64,000 bases of DNA from NCBI GenBank assembly GCA_016935755.1, contig JAFGQI010000079.1:26561-90560 (forward strand). Direction: 5' to 3'. Positions within the stretch are counted from its first letter, which is position 1, and every line of letters starts with the position of its first letter. Shown in pieces: positions 26,805 to 35,234 of this stretch. A model generated the notes under the pieces. The model saw only the letters and a list, made by a program, of their open reading frames with translations, did not search any database and was not told where the DNA came from. Made by a program: the position numbers and the translations under genes. Source of the stretch: Anaerolineales bacterium. GTDB taxonomy: Bacteria > Chloroflexota > Anaerolineae > Anaerolineales > UBA4823.

Positions 26805-27812
26805 CTAAATTCTAACATTAAAATCTGCTGCGCAGGGTAATCCAGCGATGGATCGGGCGGCGCGCACGGCGCGCAGCACTGCCTGGGCGAAAACTTCAGC
26901 CGCGAATGCTCCTACGATATTGATATCCATCTTGCGCTTTCCGGTGGATAGGGCAAAGATTGTGTCACCATCCAGCATGGTGTGAGCCGGGCGGATGGTG
27001 CGCGCCAGACCATCCTGGGCCATCTGGGCCATTTTATTTGCCTGCTCTTTGTCCAAACGGGCGTTCGTAGCCACCAGTCCAATCACAGTGTTCTGGCGAG
27101 CGGCGAAGCCATAGGTTCTGCTGCCGGCAATGGCTTTCATCACCTGGAGCGTATCGGCGAAGGGTTGCTCGGGGTCAGGAGGCATCCCCTGAGGCGAAAA
27201 TTGCCGCGCTCCGGCGATGATTTTCCCACTGGCAGGATCGATCACATCACCGAAAGCGTTCACCGCGGCGATAGCGCCCACCAGCACGCCAGCTGAGATT
27301 TCCAGGCTGGAGCACCCTATTCCTGACTTCACTGCTTGACCGATGCCCAGGGCTTTCCCGACCGTAGCGCCCATGCCTGCCCCCACATTACCCTCGGCAG
27401 GCGGCTGCGTGCTGGCATTCAGGCAAGCCTGATAGCCCATAGCTGCGTCCGGGCGCACATCTGCCCGCCCAACCGCCAGGTCAAACAAGATGGCTGCCGG
27501 GACGATGGGTACTCTGGCTACGCCCACATTAAAGCCCACGCCGCGCTCCTCCAGGTAGCGCACCACCCCGGTGGCGGCTTCCAGACCGAAGGCAGAACCA
27601 CCAGCAAGCAAGATGGCATGCACCTCCTGCACCAGGTGCATGGGATGCAGGGCGTCCGTCTCCCGCGTCCCGGGTGCGCCGCCGCGCTGATCGACCCCGC
27701 CTACCGCACCCTGCTCGCAAAGCACCACTGTACAGCCCGTCAGTGCAGCCTCATTTTGAGCGTGCCCGACTCTCAGGCCGGGAATGTCGGTCAGGCTGTT
27801 TTGTAGTTTCAT
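26805..27812 (-). CDS. P1-family (S58/DmpA-like) aminopeptidase
   Basis: A 335-residue N-terminal-nucleophile hydrolase of peptidase family S58, which self-cleaves and removes N-terminal or beta-amino residues or opens cyclic amides (DmpA, BapA, NylC). It begins SLTDIPGLRVGHAQ, has the family motifs RGGAPGTRETDAL and LAGGSAFGLEAA, and has the cleavage/nucleophile region GLVATNARLDKEQANK. ATG at 27812 was chosen because AGGAG precedes it and family members start here; an ORF extension of 13 codons is unlikely to be translated. It lies downstream of an M28 peptidase gene. Confidence 0.92.
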   Translation of the reverse strand: MKLQNSLTDIPGLRVGHAQNEAALTGCTVVLCEQGAVGGVDQRGGAPGTRETDALHPMHLVQEVHAILLAGGSAFGLEAATGVVRYLEERGVGFNVGVARVPIVPAAILFDLAVGRADVRPDAAMGYQACLNASTQPPAEGNVGAGMGATVGKALGIGQAVKSGIGCSSLEISAGVLVGAIAAVNAFGDVIDPASGKIIAGARQFSPQGMPPDPEQPFADTLQVMKAIAGSRTYGFAARQNTVIGLVATNARLDKEQANKMAQMAQDGLARTIRPAHTMLDGDTIFALSTGKRKMDINIVGAFAAEVFAQAVLRAVRAARSIAGLPCAADFNVRI

Positions 27813-27854
27813 ATCTGTTTGCTGCTCCTGAAATGCACCTCTCTTCAGCAATGA

Positions 27855-29030
27855 TTATTTCAGGCTGTGCTGATCCACCTGGCTGATGATATTCTCCAGG
27901 ATGGCTACCGCCTCGGGCAGGCGTCGCATGACTACACGTTCGAGGTTGTCGCTGGGCAGATGGAAGCCGCGATCCTGCCATATTGTGGAGTAGGTGCCCA
28001 GTGTGCTGGCGGGGATGCCAGCCTGCAAGAACGAATAACCATCGCTGTTCACCGGGCCAACCGGATGAGCGATAGAACCTGTAACCTCCAACACCGCCTG
28101 AGCGATTAACTGGTTCACCTCTGCTGAAGTGGGAACCAGGCGAAGCGATGTCCCATCCTGCTCCCAATAGACGTAGTCCCCATCCTGGGCCATGATCTCC
28201 AGATTCACAGCGCGTGCAGGCAGACACCATTCGCGCTGGCGAACATAGGCGCGCGAGCCCTGCATATTGACCTCCTCGCCGTCGAAGAGAGCCAGGGTGA
28301 GGTGGGTTGTCTTCAATGTTGGTTCTCCCTGGTGCATTCGCTCTGCCAGCCCGAGCAGGATGGCGCAAGCCGTCCCGTTATCCACCGCTCCCTGGCTGGG
28401 GTGCTTCCGCAGACGGCCCAGCGACAGGTTCAACCCCACCCCCCAGGCAAGGAATAACAAGACCAGGCTCAGCAGCAGTCCAAGTATATAGACTACCGGC
28501 GCCCAGGCTGAACCTTGATCCATCAGAGAGCGGTCCAGCGACCCGAGTACACCCACCAGCACGGTGAGCAGGATGCCAAGGGGCAGGTTCTTGACGAAAA
28601 AGGAGCGCTGGTGGTGATCTAAGAGCTCTGTTTTGCTGTCATAATGCGCAGATAAAATTAATTCCTGCTGGGGAGCTTCTGGCTTGAATTCTATGATCAG
28701 GTTGCTGCCGTTGACAGCGCCAGGCCAGGTGATAATCGGCAAATTAAACGCAACATCCAGAAGACCACCTGCCAGGCTCAGGATAGCAATTGTAAAAGTA
28801 GGCTCACCCCAGCGCAAGCTGAATGCAAGAGCCAGCAGGCTGCGCGAGAAGATCAACCACAAACCGGTCAGTATGAAGAAATATGGGTACAGGCGAAAGG
28901 GCTGCAGGCGGTAGGGAATCCCTTTCTGCTCGAGCCAGGCAGTGACCGAAGCCAGCACCTGCCGCTCGGCTTTGCTGCCAGCTGGGCGCGGGATGGAGAA
29001 GACATCCATCAGTTCGGAAAAGTCAGTCAT
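27855..29030 (-). CDS. Membrane-associated M28-family zinc aminopeptidase
   Basis: A 391-residue metallopeptidase. Predicted zinc ligands are seen in SAHYDSKT (His, about 135), GAVDNGTA (Asp), FDGEEVNMQGS (Glu pair, about 247), NLEIMA and GFHLPSDNLE (His). Hydrophobic segments at about 48-75, 80-100 and 155-205 are inserted before and within the peptidase domain, suggesting membrane anchoring. ATG at 29030 has AGGGAGAG upstream and overlaps the end of the preceding gene by 8 bases. It probably trims peptides for the amino-acid enzymes encoded beside it. Confidence 0.88.
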   Translation of the reverse strand: MTDFSELMDVFSIPRPAGSKAERQVLASVTAWLEQKGIPYRLQPFRLYPYFFILTGLWLIFSRSLLALAFSLRWGEPTFTIAILSLAGGLLDVAFNLPIITWPGAVNGSNLIIEFKPEAPQQELILSAHYDSKTELLDHHQRSFFVKNLPLGILLTVLVGVLGSLDRSLMDQGSAWAPVVYILGLLLSLVLLFLAWGVGLNLSLGRLRKHPSQGAVDNGTACAILLGLAERMHQGEPTLKTTHLTLALFDGEEVNMQGSRAYVRQREWCLPARAVNLEIMAQDGDYVYWEQDGTSLRLVPTSAEVNQLIAQAVLEVTGSIAHPVGPVNSDGYSFLQAGIPASTLGTYSTIWQDRGFHLPSDNLERVVMRRLPEAVAILENIISQVDQHSLK

Positions 29031-30045
29031 GAAGAAGCTCTCCCTTTTGGAAGGCAAACAAGGCGGGTACGCCTCCCGTGTGGAGAAAGATCAGCGGCGT
29101 GTCTTTTTTGATCCTGTCCCTTCTGACCAGGTCCAGCAAGCCGGCAAAAGCCTTGGCAGTGTAGACCGGGTCGAGCAGCAGGCCTTCTGTGTGAGCGAGC
29201 AAATGCATGGCTGCCAGACCATCCGGGGAAGGCAGCCCGTAGCGTTCGCCCACATAGGTGTTCTCGATTAGAGGCACTTCCTCAGGGGTAAAGCTGCGCG
29301 GCCTTCCCAGATGGGAGCAGATCTCCCCTGCCAGGAGCGCGATCGAGGCCGGAAAGCCTTTCCACAGCTTACCGACATCGATGCCCAGCAGCTTGAGCGG
29401 GGAATTGACCAGCGCCAACCCGGCCATTAAACCTGCCAGGGTACCGCCCGAACCAGCTGCGGTTATCAGCGTGGCCTGTTCGATGCCTTTTTCGCGAGCC
29501 TGTGCATCGATCTCAAGAGCAGCCTGCACATAGCCTAAACAGCCCAACCAGTGGTGACCTCCGACTGGAATGAAGTAATGCTTTCCAACCATCAGCAGTG
29601 CCACCCAACGCACCAACCGGATGGTCGTCTCCAGGGTCATGCCGCTGCCACCCCCGCCAAGGGGGATGAAGTGCATTTTGGCCCCCAGCAGATGATTGAT
29701 CAACAGGTTTCCGGTCAAACGCTGCGGGCGTGGATCGAAATAAAACAGATGGGTTTCCAGACCCAATCGGTTGGCGGCGGCTGCGGTCAGGCGGGCATGG
29801 TTGGACTGCAGCCCGCCGAAGGTGACCACCTTGCGCGCTTTGCGCTCCTGCGCCTCCGCCAGCAGGTATTCCAGCTTACGGGTCTTGTTGCCGCCCAGGC
29901 CGGGGCCAAGAAGGTCATCGCGCTTGACCCATACCTGGCGTCCCAACTCCTGGCCCAGACGCGGTAAAGGCTCCAGTGGGGTGGGATACTCTGCCATGTG
30001 CAGGCGAGGGATGGCCTGCAGGCGCGACTGCCAGGTCGTATCCAT
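29023..30045 (-). CDS. D-cysteine desulfhydrase / ACC deaminase-family PLP enzyme
   Basis: A 340-residue fold-type II PLP enzyme. The Schiff-base lysine is in GLGGNKTRKLEYL (about K54), the substrate loop is GGLQSNHARL (about 77), and GSGGTLAG (about 196) holds the cofactor phosphate. The pattern matches DcyD and related D-amino-acid lyases more than true ACC deaminases. It would convert D-cysteine to pyruvate, sulfide and ammonia, or act on another beta-substituted D-amino acid. It lies 3 bases after the GMC oxidoreductase gene and overlaps the M28 peptidase gene, so all are cotranscribed. Confidence 0.88.
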   Translation of the reverse strand: MDTTWQSRLQAIPRLHMAEYPTPLEPLPRLGQELGRQVWVKRDDLLGPGLGGNKTRKLEYLLAEAQERKARKVVTFGGLQSNHARLTAAAANRLGLETHLFYFDPRPQRLTGNLLINHLLGAKMHFIPLGGGGSGMTLETTIRLVRWVALLMVGKHYFIPVGGHHWLGCLGYVQAALEIDAQAREKGIEQATLITAAGSGGTLAGLMAGLALVNSPLKLLGIDVGKLWKGFPASIALLAGEICSHLGRPRSFTPEEVPLIENTYVGERYGLPSPDGLAAMHLLAHTEGLLLDPVYTAKAFAGLLDLVRRDRIKKDTPLIFLHTGGVPALFAFQKGELLHD

Positions 30046-30048
30046 TTT

Positions 30049-31362
30049 TTACTGGTTAATCAGGTGCCGGGCCAGGCGCTTGCCCAGGCCCAGGATGGTC
30101 AGCACGGTCGGGCGATCCAGCGCTTCGGGGAAAGTGCTGGCATCGCAGGCATACAGGCCGGCAATCTCGGTTTGCAGGTTAGTGTCCAACATTTCGCCAA
30201 TGCGCACCGTACCGCTGGGGTGTGTGCCGCGCAGTGGTGTCATGAAGATCGTCTCGGGTTTTGCCCCCGCCTCTACCAGGATTTTCCGGCACACCTCCTC
30301 TGCCATCTTCAGGCGCGGGCGGTCGTAATCGGTGAGCGGTTTGCTGATCTTGCCGTTTGGGAAGACGCCTCCAGAGATGGAGTCTTTGAGTTTGATCATC
30401 ACCCCCAGGATGTTGCCCCAGCGCGGCCAGGTGAGCAGATACTGCGGGCCTTTGAGCACGTTAATGAGCGGATAGAGCAGCCAGGGGTCCAGCAAGGTGC
30501 TGAGCATATACCCCACCTCGGGGTCTTCCCAGGACCAGGTCATGGGCGGCTCTTTACCGATGCCTGCCTCCTTGATGAAGCCATAGACCATCACAGTTAC
30601 ATCCATGGTCATGCCCTGCCCGGCCTGCTTCAGACCGGAGGCTTGTAAGATGCGCGGCGTGCCGATGCCTCCGGCAGAGAGGATAACTGTCCCTGCACGG
30701 GCGGTGAAGGGCCGCCCCTCCAGCCTGCCGCTCACGCCCACGGCGTGCCCGTCTTCGATCAGCACGCGCTCGACGCGGGCGCGGGTGCGCAGATCGGCGC
30801 CCGCTGCCACTGCCTCGTCCACCCATTCAGCTGCGTTCCATTTGGCCCCGCAGCGGCAGCCCAGCATGCACTTGGCCCCACAGTCGAACTTCTGAGCGCG
30901 GGTGGGTTTCATGAATTTGGGCTGCGCTTGCCAGTTATAGCCCAGCGCCTGGGCGGCGCGGGCAATGCGGGTGGAAGCCACGCCGCGCAGACCGGGGGGA
31001 AGCGGGGCGATCTCCAACTCATCGATCGTTTCGGCCACCTCGGCGTCAATATCCACGCCATACTTCTCTTTCAGCCAGGTAGGCGGCGGAGAGGCGCAGC
31101 CGCAGTACATGCTGGTTGCCCCGCCCACCAACAGCGGACGGACGATATTCAAGCCCTCCTGAGAGAAGAGCAGGCTGCCGCGGTCAGAGTACAGGATGGC
31201 GCCCAGGTAGGTGCCGTAATAGCTGCGCGAGCGTTGGTCAATCCCGCGCTCAAGCAGCAGCACCTTTTTGCCATTTTTTGTCAGCTCGCGCGCCACGCTG
31301 GCCCCACCGGGTCCGCTGCCCACCACGATCACATCCGCCTGGAGAACCTGAGAGTCGGGCAT
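30049..31362 (-). CDS. GMC-family FAD-dependent oxidoreductase
   Basis: A 437-residue flavoprotein. The N-terminal dinucleotide motif is VIVVGSGPGGASVARELTK and the C-terminal GMC motif is ACDASTFPEALDRPTVLTI. A cysteine-rich stretch, CGAKCMLGCRCGAKW (about residue 175), is shared with choline-dehydrogenase-like proteins of COG2303 and may bind metal. It oxidises an alcohol, but the substrate is unknown. ATG at 31362 follows GGAGG by 5 nt; upstream in-frame ATGs have poorer sites. It is probably the first gene of the minus-strand set ending at the HD-GYP regulator. Confidence 0.87.
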   Translation of the reverse strand: MPDSQVLQADVIVVGSGPGGASVARELTKNGKKVLLLERGIDQRSRSYYGTYLGAILYSDRGSLLFSQEGLNIVRPLLVGGATSMYCGCASPPPTWLKEKYGVDIDAEVAETIDELEIAPLPPGLRGVASTRIARAAQALGYNWQAQPKFMKPTRAQKFDCGAKCMLGCRCGAKWNAAEWVDEAVAAGADLRTRARVERVLIEDGHAVGVSGRLEGRPFTARAGTVILSAGGIGTPRILQASGLKQAGQGMTMDVTVMVYGFIKEAGIGKEPPMTWSWEDPEVGYMLSTLLDPWLLYPLINVLKGPQYLLTWPRWGNILGVMIKLKDSISGGVFPNGKISKPLTDYDRPRLKMAEEVCRKILVEAGAKPETIFMTPLRGTHPSGTVRIGEMLDTNLQTEIAGLYACDASTFPEALDRPTVLTILGLGKRLARHLINQ

Positions 31363-31437
31363 ATACGCCTCCATGAAGAACGCAGATTCGATTTGGGTGT
31401 TATTCAAAGTGATTTTACCACCAGTGTGCTATACTTT

Positions 31438-31465
31438 AGCTGATAGCTGATAGCTGATAGCTGAT
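31438..31465. repeat. Four tandem copies of AGCTGAT
   Basis: Four exact, head-to-tail 7-bp units in the 181-base region between the divergent GMC oxidoreductase and MFS genes. A low-complexity ACCAATC-rich stretch (about 31494-31523) follows. A simple 7-bp array like this can change copy number by slippage and may shift spacing within a promoter region. Confidence 0.9.
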
Positions 31466-31543
31466 AGTGAATAGGTGTTGGCAGCAGACTGATTACCAAT
31501 CACCAATCACTGACCACCAATCTCTGGTCTCTCAAGGAGCACC

Positions 31544-32827
31544 ATGACTGAGAAGTCCCCCACAAAACATTATTTGGTTGCACTAACTGCCTTATTGATG
31601 ACTGTCTCGATCGTCAATGTGGCAGATAAAGAACTGCTGGCGCCGGTGGTGGACGCAGTAAAGATTGACCTGGAGATGAGCGACACGCAGGTAGGCGCAG
31701 TGCGCTCGGCGGTATTCCTGGCAGCGCTGCTGGGGCAGTTCATTTGGGGGCCGTTATCGGATCGATGGGTGCGCAAGTATATCATCGCCACCGGGACGGT
31801 TATCTGGAGCGCGGTGACCTGGATGACGGCCTTCGTCAGCGGTTTCCCTCAGCTGCTGCTGGCTCGCGCCAGCATGAGCTTTGCCGAGGGCTGCTTCAAT
31901 CCATCGGCCTACGCTTTGATCACCGACTCAACGCCCAAACACCGCCATGGGCTTGTGCTTGGGCTGATGAGCCTGACTTATCCAGTCGGGACGGCGGCTG
32001 CGCTGGTGGTTGCCAGTCTGATTGGCACAGCACACTGGCGGCAGCCCTTTATCTATTATGGCATCATCGGCATTGTTTTGGGGGCGCTGGTGCTGTGGAT
32101 TGTGCGCGAGCCAAGGCGGGGGGCGAATGAGGAAGCGGTGCAGGAAGTGCAGGGGGAGTACGTCGGGCGTTTCTCGCTGAAGGAGTTTGCTCGGGTTTTG
32201 AAGGTGCCTTCGCTGTGGCTGGCTTTTGGGCTGGATTCGTGCCAGGCATCGATCAACTGGAGCTTCGCCTTCTGGGCGCCGACCTACCTGACGCGCTATA
32301 AGATCGCTCCGGACGCCGAGACAGCCGCTCTGGCGCTGCTGCCTGCCATCCTGGGCTTTGTGTTGGGAGCGCTGCTGGGGGGCTGGCTGATTGACCGTCT
32401 GCGTCAGCGCACCGTGCTGGCGCCTGCCTGGGTCAGCCTGGCTGCCATGTCTGGTGGGCTGGTGATGGCGCTGGTGGTGTTTAACGTCTTCAGCCTGGTA
32501 CCGCTGATGACAGCGGCTTTTTTCCTGGGGCTGGCGACTTATATGGTTATGCCAGGGGTTAGCGTTACTCTCTTCAGTGTGGTGCCGCCAGAAACGAAGG
32601 CGACCACCATCTCTGCCAGCAATATCCTGCTCAACCTGGTCATCTCGGCGCTCTCGCTGGTAATCGGTATGGTGAGTGATGCCATCGGACTGCGTATAGC
32701 TTTTGGAGGGGTGATCGTGGTGATGTACATCCTGGGGATCATCGTCAGCCTGGCGCTGCTGCGGCGCTACCGGGTGGATCTGGAACGCCGCGATGCGCTC
32801 GTGGGAGAGCGAGTCATCGCTGCCTGA
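31544..32827 (+). CDS. Major facilitator superfamily transporter
   Basis: A 427-residue transporter with twelve predicted membrane spans. The loop 2-3 motif, GPLSDRWVRKYIIATG, is a form of the MFS GxxxDRxGR signature, and the second half has GGWLIDRLRQRTVLAP. It resembles the sugar-phosphate/anion (ACS/spinster-like) branch. AAGGAG precedes ATG at 31544. It is read alone, divergent from the GMC gene and upstream of tRNA-Lys. The substrate is unknown; an organic anion is plausible. Confidence 0.88.
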   Translation: MTEKSPTKHYLVALTALLMTVSIVNVADKELLAPVVDAVKIDLEMSDTQVGAVRSAVFLAALLGQFIWGPLSDRWVRKYIIATGTVIWSAVTWMTAFVSGFPQLLLARASMSFAEGCFNPSAYALITDSTPKHRHGLVLGLMSLTYPVGTAAALVVASLIGTAHWRQPFIYYGIIGIVLGALVLWIVREPRRGANEEAVQEVQGEYVGRFSLKEFARVLKVPSLWLAFGLDSCQASINWSFAFWAPTYLTRYKIAPDAETAALALLPAILGFVLGALLGGWLIDRLRQRTVLAPAWVSLAAMSGGLVMALVVFNVFSLVPLMTAAFFLGLATYMVMPGVSVTLFSVVPPETKATTISASNILLNLVISALSLVIGMVSDAIGLRIAFGGVIVVMYILGIIVSLALLRRYRVDLERRDALVGERVIAA

Positions 32828-32881
32828 CCCGTTATAGATTGACTGATCACTGGTCAACTTTTAATGGATTGACCGGATTTA

Positions 32882-32909
32882 TTGACAGGATTCCTGATTG
32901 GGGTATAAT
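32882..32909 (+). promoter_or_regulatory. Promoter of tRNA-Lys
   Basis: Perfect TTGACA (32882-32887), a 16-bp spacer and perfect TATAAT (32904-32909), with the mature tRNA beginning 13 bases further on. This is a strong stable-RNA promoter. Confidence 0.8.
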
Positions 32910-32921
32910 ACCCCTTCGCAC

Positions 32922-32998
32922 GGCCCGTTAGCTCAATTCGGCAGAGCAGTTGACTCTTAATCAATTGGTTGCAGGTTCGAGTCCTGCACGGGTCACCA
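32922..32998 (+). tRNA. tRNA-Lys (anticodon CTT)
   Basis: A complete cloverleaf. The acceptor stem GGCCCGT pairs with ACGGGTC (one G-U), the D arm is GCTC/GAGC, the anticodon stem is GTTGA/TCAAT with loop CTCTTAA giving anticodon CTT (reads AAG), and the T arm is GCAGG/CCTGC with loop TTCGAGT. CCA is encoded at 32996-32998. It has its own strong promoter and a terminator. Confidence 0.95.
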
Positions 32999-33007
32999 GT
33001 AAAGATG

Positions 33008-33034
33008 AGTCCAACTTCGCAGAGAAGTTGGACT
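33008..33034 (+). terminator. Terminator of tRNA-Lys
   Basis: Perfect 11-bp stem AGTCCAACTTC/GAAGTTGGACT with a 5-nt loop, then AGTTATTTTTG. It lies 10 bases after the tRNA 3' end and can also stop minus-strand reading from the remnant at 33055-33255. Confidence 0.8.
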
Positions 33035-33054
33035 AGTTATTTTTGTCGGCTCTC

Positions 33055-33255
33055 TCATTTCATGGAGGCCATTTCAAGAATGGCTTGCACCACCCATAAG
33101 CCTTCTTTCCGCTCGCCTGGCAGATACACAGGTGGGCTCTCCTGGGTGTAGAATGCATTGATTTGGTTGCCCTTGTCTGGAAGGTTCACCCGCACCCAGG
33201 GTACACCGCCCGCCACGGCGGCATTGGCGATGTCGGTGGTGTGTTTGTAAGCCAC
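33055..33255 (-). pseudogene. Possible remnant of a larger gene (Gfo/Idh/MocA-like C-terminus)
   Basis: A 66-codon minus-strand frame that reads like the end of a larger enzyme rather than a complete small protein. It has no ribosome site, starts at GTG immediately after an in-frame TGA, and ends with a PPVYLPGERKEGLWVVQAILE segment resembling the C-terminal tail of Gfo/Idh/MocA oxidoreductases. The upstream part of such a gene is missing, because the ABC transporter gene begins at 33308. It lies next to tRNA-Lys, a common site of insertion and deletion. The family suggestion is a weak impression. Confidence 0.35.
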
Positions 33256-33307
33256 CGATCATCCAATCCCAGGTTTGCTTTACCAGTCAACAGGGTAAAT
33301 CGTAATC

Positions 33308-35059
33308 TCAAACCTGGATCATCTCTAGCTGGTGCTGCACCGAGTATAACCGCCGGTAAAGACCATCTTGTCGCAGCAGTTCCTCGTGTGTGCCCATCTC
33401 GGTGATGTGCCGGCCTTCGAGAACAACGATTTTATCCGCGCTGCGGATGGTCGACAGGCGATGGGCAATGATGATGGTGGTGCGCCCGACCATCAGCCGC
33501 TCCAGGGCTTGCTGGATGAGCAGTTCGGTTTCAGCATCCACCGAGGAAGTGGCTTCGTCCAGAATCAGGATGGGGGCATCCTTCAAAACAGCGCGGGCGA
33601 TCGACAGACGCTGCTTCTGCCCACCGGAGAGCTTGACTCCCCGCTCGCCGATGAAAGTATCATAGCCATCCGGCAGCTCGCTGATGAAGGCGTGGGCGTT
33701 TGCCACCCTGGCAGCCGCTACGACTTCATCATCTGAGGCGGAGGGCCTTCCGAACAGGATATTCTCACGCACTGTGCCGTGGAACAGAAAAACGTCCTGC
33801 AGCACGATGCTGATCTGCTGGCGCAGGCTCTCCAGGGTGATCTGGCGGATATCGGTCCCATCCAGGCTGATGCTGCCCGTCCCGACATCATAGAAGCGCG
33901 GGATCAGGCTGACCAGGGTGGATTTGCCCACCCCGGTGGGGCCGACCAGGGCGACCACCTGTCGGGCGGGTATTTCCAGGTTGATTTCCTCCAGCACGGG
34001 ATTGCCAGTGGTATAGGCAAAGCTGACATTTCTGAATGAGATCGCGCCGCGCGCTGGGTGCGCTAATGAGGCTGCTTGTGGGTTGGTGAGCAGCTCGGGT
34101 TTTTCGTTGAGCAGGTCTGCCACCCGGTCTGCGCCTGCTAACGAGCCCTGGATCTGCTCCCAGGCGTTGCTCAGGCCGCGCACTGGCTGGTAGAGCAAGT
34201 CCAGGTACAGGTAAAAGGCCACCAGGTCCGCCACCGACAGCACCTGCTGGAAAGCCAGCCGCCCACCAAAATAAATCACGATCAGGATGCCCAAAGATGA
34301 TGTAAACTCGACAAAGGGCTGGAAGGTTGCCATCAGCCGCAGGGCGTTCAGCAGGGAAAGCCGGTAGCGGTCGATGCCCGAACTGATCCGGTCCATCTCT
34401 TCGGCCTCGCGGGTGAAGGCTTTGATCTCGCGAATGCCTGACAGGTTATCGTTGAGCATGGCGTTGAGCGCCCCCAGCTCCACCTGCCGCCTTTTGAAAG
34501 CCGGGCGCACATAGCGGGCGTAGATTTTCATCGAGACAATGACCAGCGGGATGGGGATCATGCTGAGCAATGCCAGGCGCCAGTTCAGAGTGAACAGCAG
34601 CGCGCTGACGCCGATAAGCGTGATCAGGTTCACTACCATGTCAGGTATGGCATGTGCAATGAGCTGCTCGAACAGATCGGTATCGTTGACTACCTGGGAC
34701 ATCAGCTGTCCGGTCTGTTTATCTTCGTAGAAGCGCAGCGAGAGCCGCTGCATATGTTCGTAGATGTGCTTGCGTACGTCTGCCACCACGCCCCAGCCCG
34801 CCAGGTGAGCGAAATAGGAACGCACAAACTGCAGCACGCCGCGGGCGATGAAGATCGCCAGGGTCAGTGCGGTCAGTTGAGTGATTAACGGCAGGGTTTG
34901 GGCGGGATCAGTGGCGCTGGTCAGCGAAGTGATCAGGGTCTTGATAATCCAGGGCAGCAGCAGCTGTACACCCACCAGCAAGAACATGCTCAGGCTGACG
35001 GCGGTCAGGATAGGGGTGTAGCGCCGGGCATAGGTCAGGACAATGCGAAGAGGTTTCAA
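33308..35059 (-). CDS. ABC transporter, fused membrane and ATPase domains (MsbA/LmrA type)
   Basis: A 583-residue half-transporter. Six membrane spans fill residues 15-320. The ATPase domain has Walker A GPTGVGKSTL (about 375), the Q-loop SIVLQDVFLF, signature LSGGQKQRLSIARAV, Walker B ILILDEATSSVD and the switch histidine in IIIAHRLST. It should export lipids, peptides or drugs as a homodimer. No partner gene is adjacent. It is transcribed divergently from the sulfatase-superfamily gene, and the 175 bases between the two starts would hold both promoters. Confidence 0.95.
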   Translation of the reverse strand: MKPLRIVLTYARRYTPILTAVSLSMFLLVGVQLLLPWIIKTLITSLTSATDPAQTLPLITQLTALTLAIFIARGVLQFVRSYFAHLAGWGVVADVRKHIYEHMQRLSLRFYEDKQTGQLMSQVVNDTDLFEQLIAHAIPDMVVNLITLIGVSALLFTLNWRLALLSMIPIPLVIVSMKIYARYVRPAFKRRQVELGALNAMLNDNLSGIREIKAFTREAEEMDRISSGIDRYRLSLLNALRLMATFQPFVEFTSSLGILIVIYFGGRLAFQQVLSVADLVAFYLYLDLLYQPVRGLSNAWEQIQGSLAGADRVADLLNEKPELLTNPQAASLAHPARGAISFRNVSFAYTTGNPVLEEINLEIPARQVVALVGPTGVGKSTLVSLIPRFYDVGTGSISLDGTDIRQITLESLRQQISIVLQDVFLFHGTVRENILFGRPSASDDEVVAAARVANAHAFISELPDGYDTFIGERGVKLSGGQKQRLSIARAVLKDAPILILDEATSSVDAETELLIQQALERLMVGRTTIIIAHRLSTIRSADKIVVLEGRHITEMGTHEELLRQDGLYRRLYSVQHQLEMIQV

Positions 35060-35234
35060 AAATGCTCCTTGAAGGTGTGGAATTATATAAAAGCGTACCT
35101 ATTGTAATCCTGTTATCTGGTTTGCGGCATAACGAGGTTGTATTATTAAATAGACCCTGGCGTCTGTTGGACAGGTATAATATGCAAGTGTTTTGTACCA
35201 CCGCCACTACGTTCTTGTCTCTGGTGATGAGGTC

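Noticed and set aside
31438..31465. CRISPR-like array
   Set aside because: Units are 7 bp and directly adjacent with no spacers; no cas genes are present.
31928..32857. A 309-codon minus-strand open frame
   Set aside because: Antisense to the MFS transporter; composition (His, Gln, Arg, Asp) is typical of a reversed membrane-protein gene.
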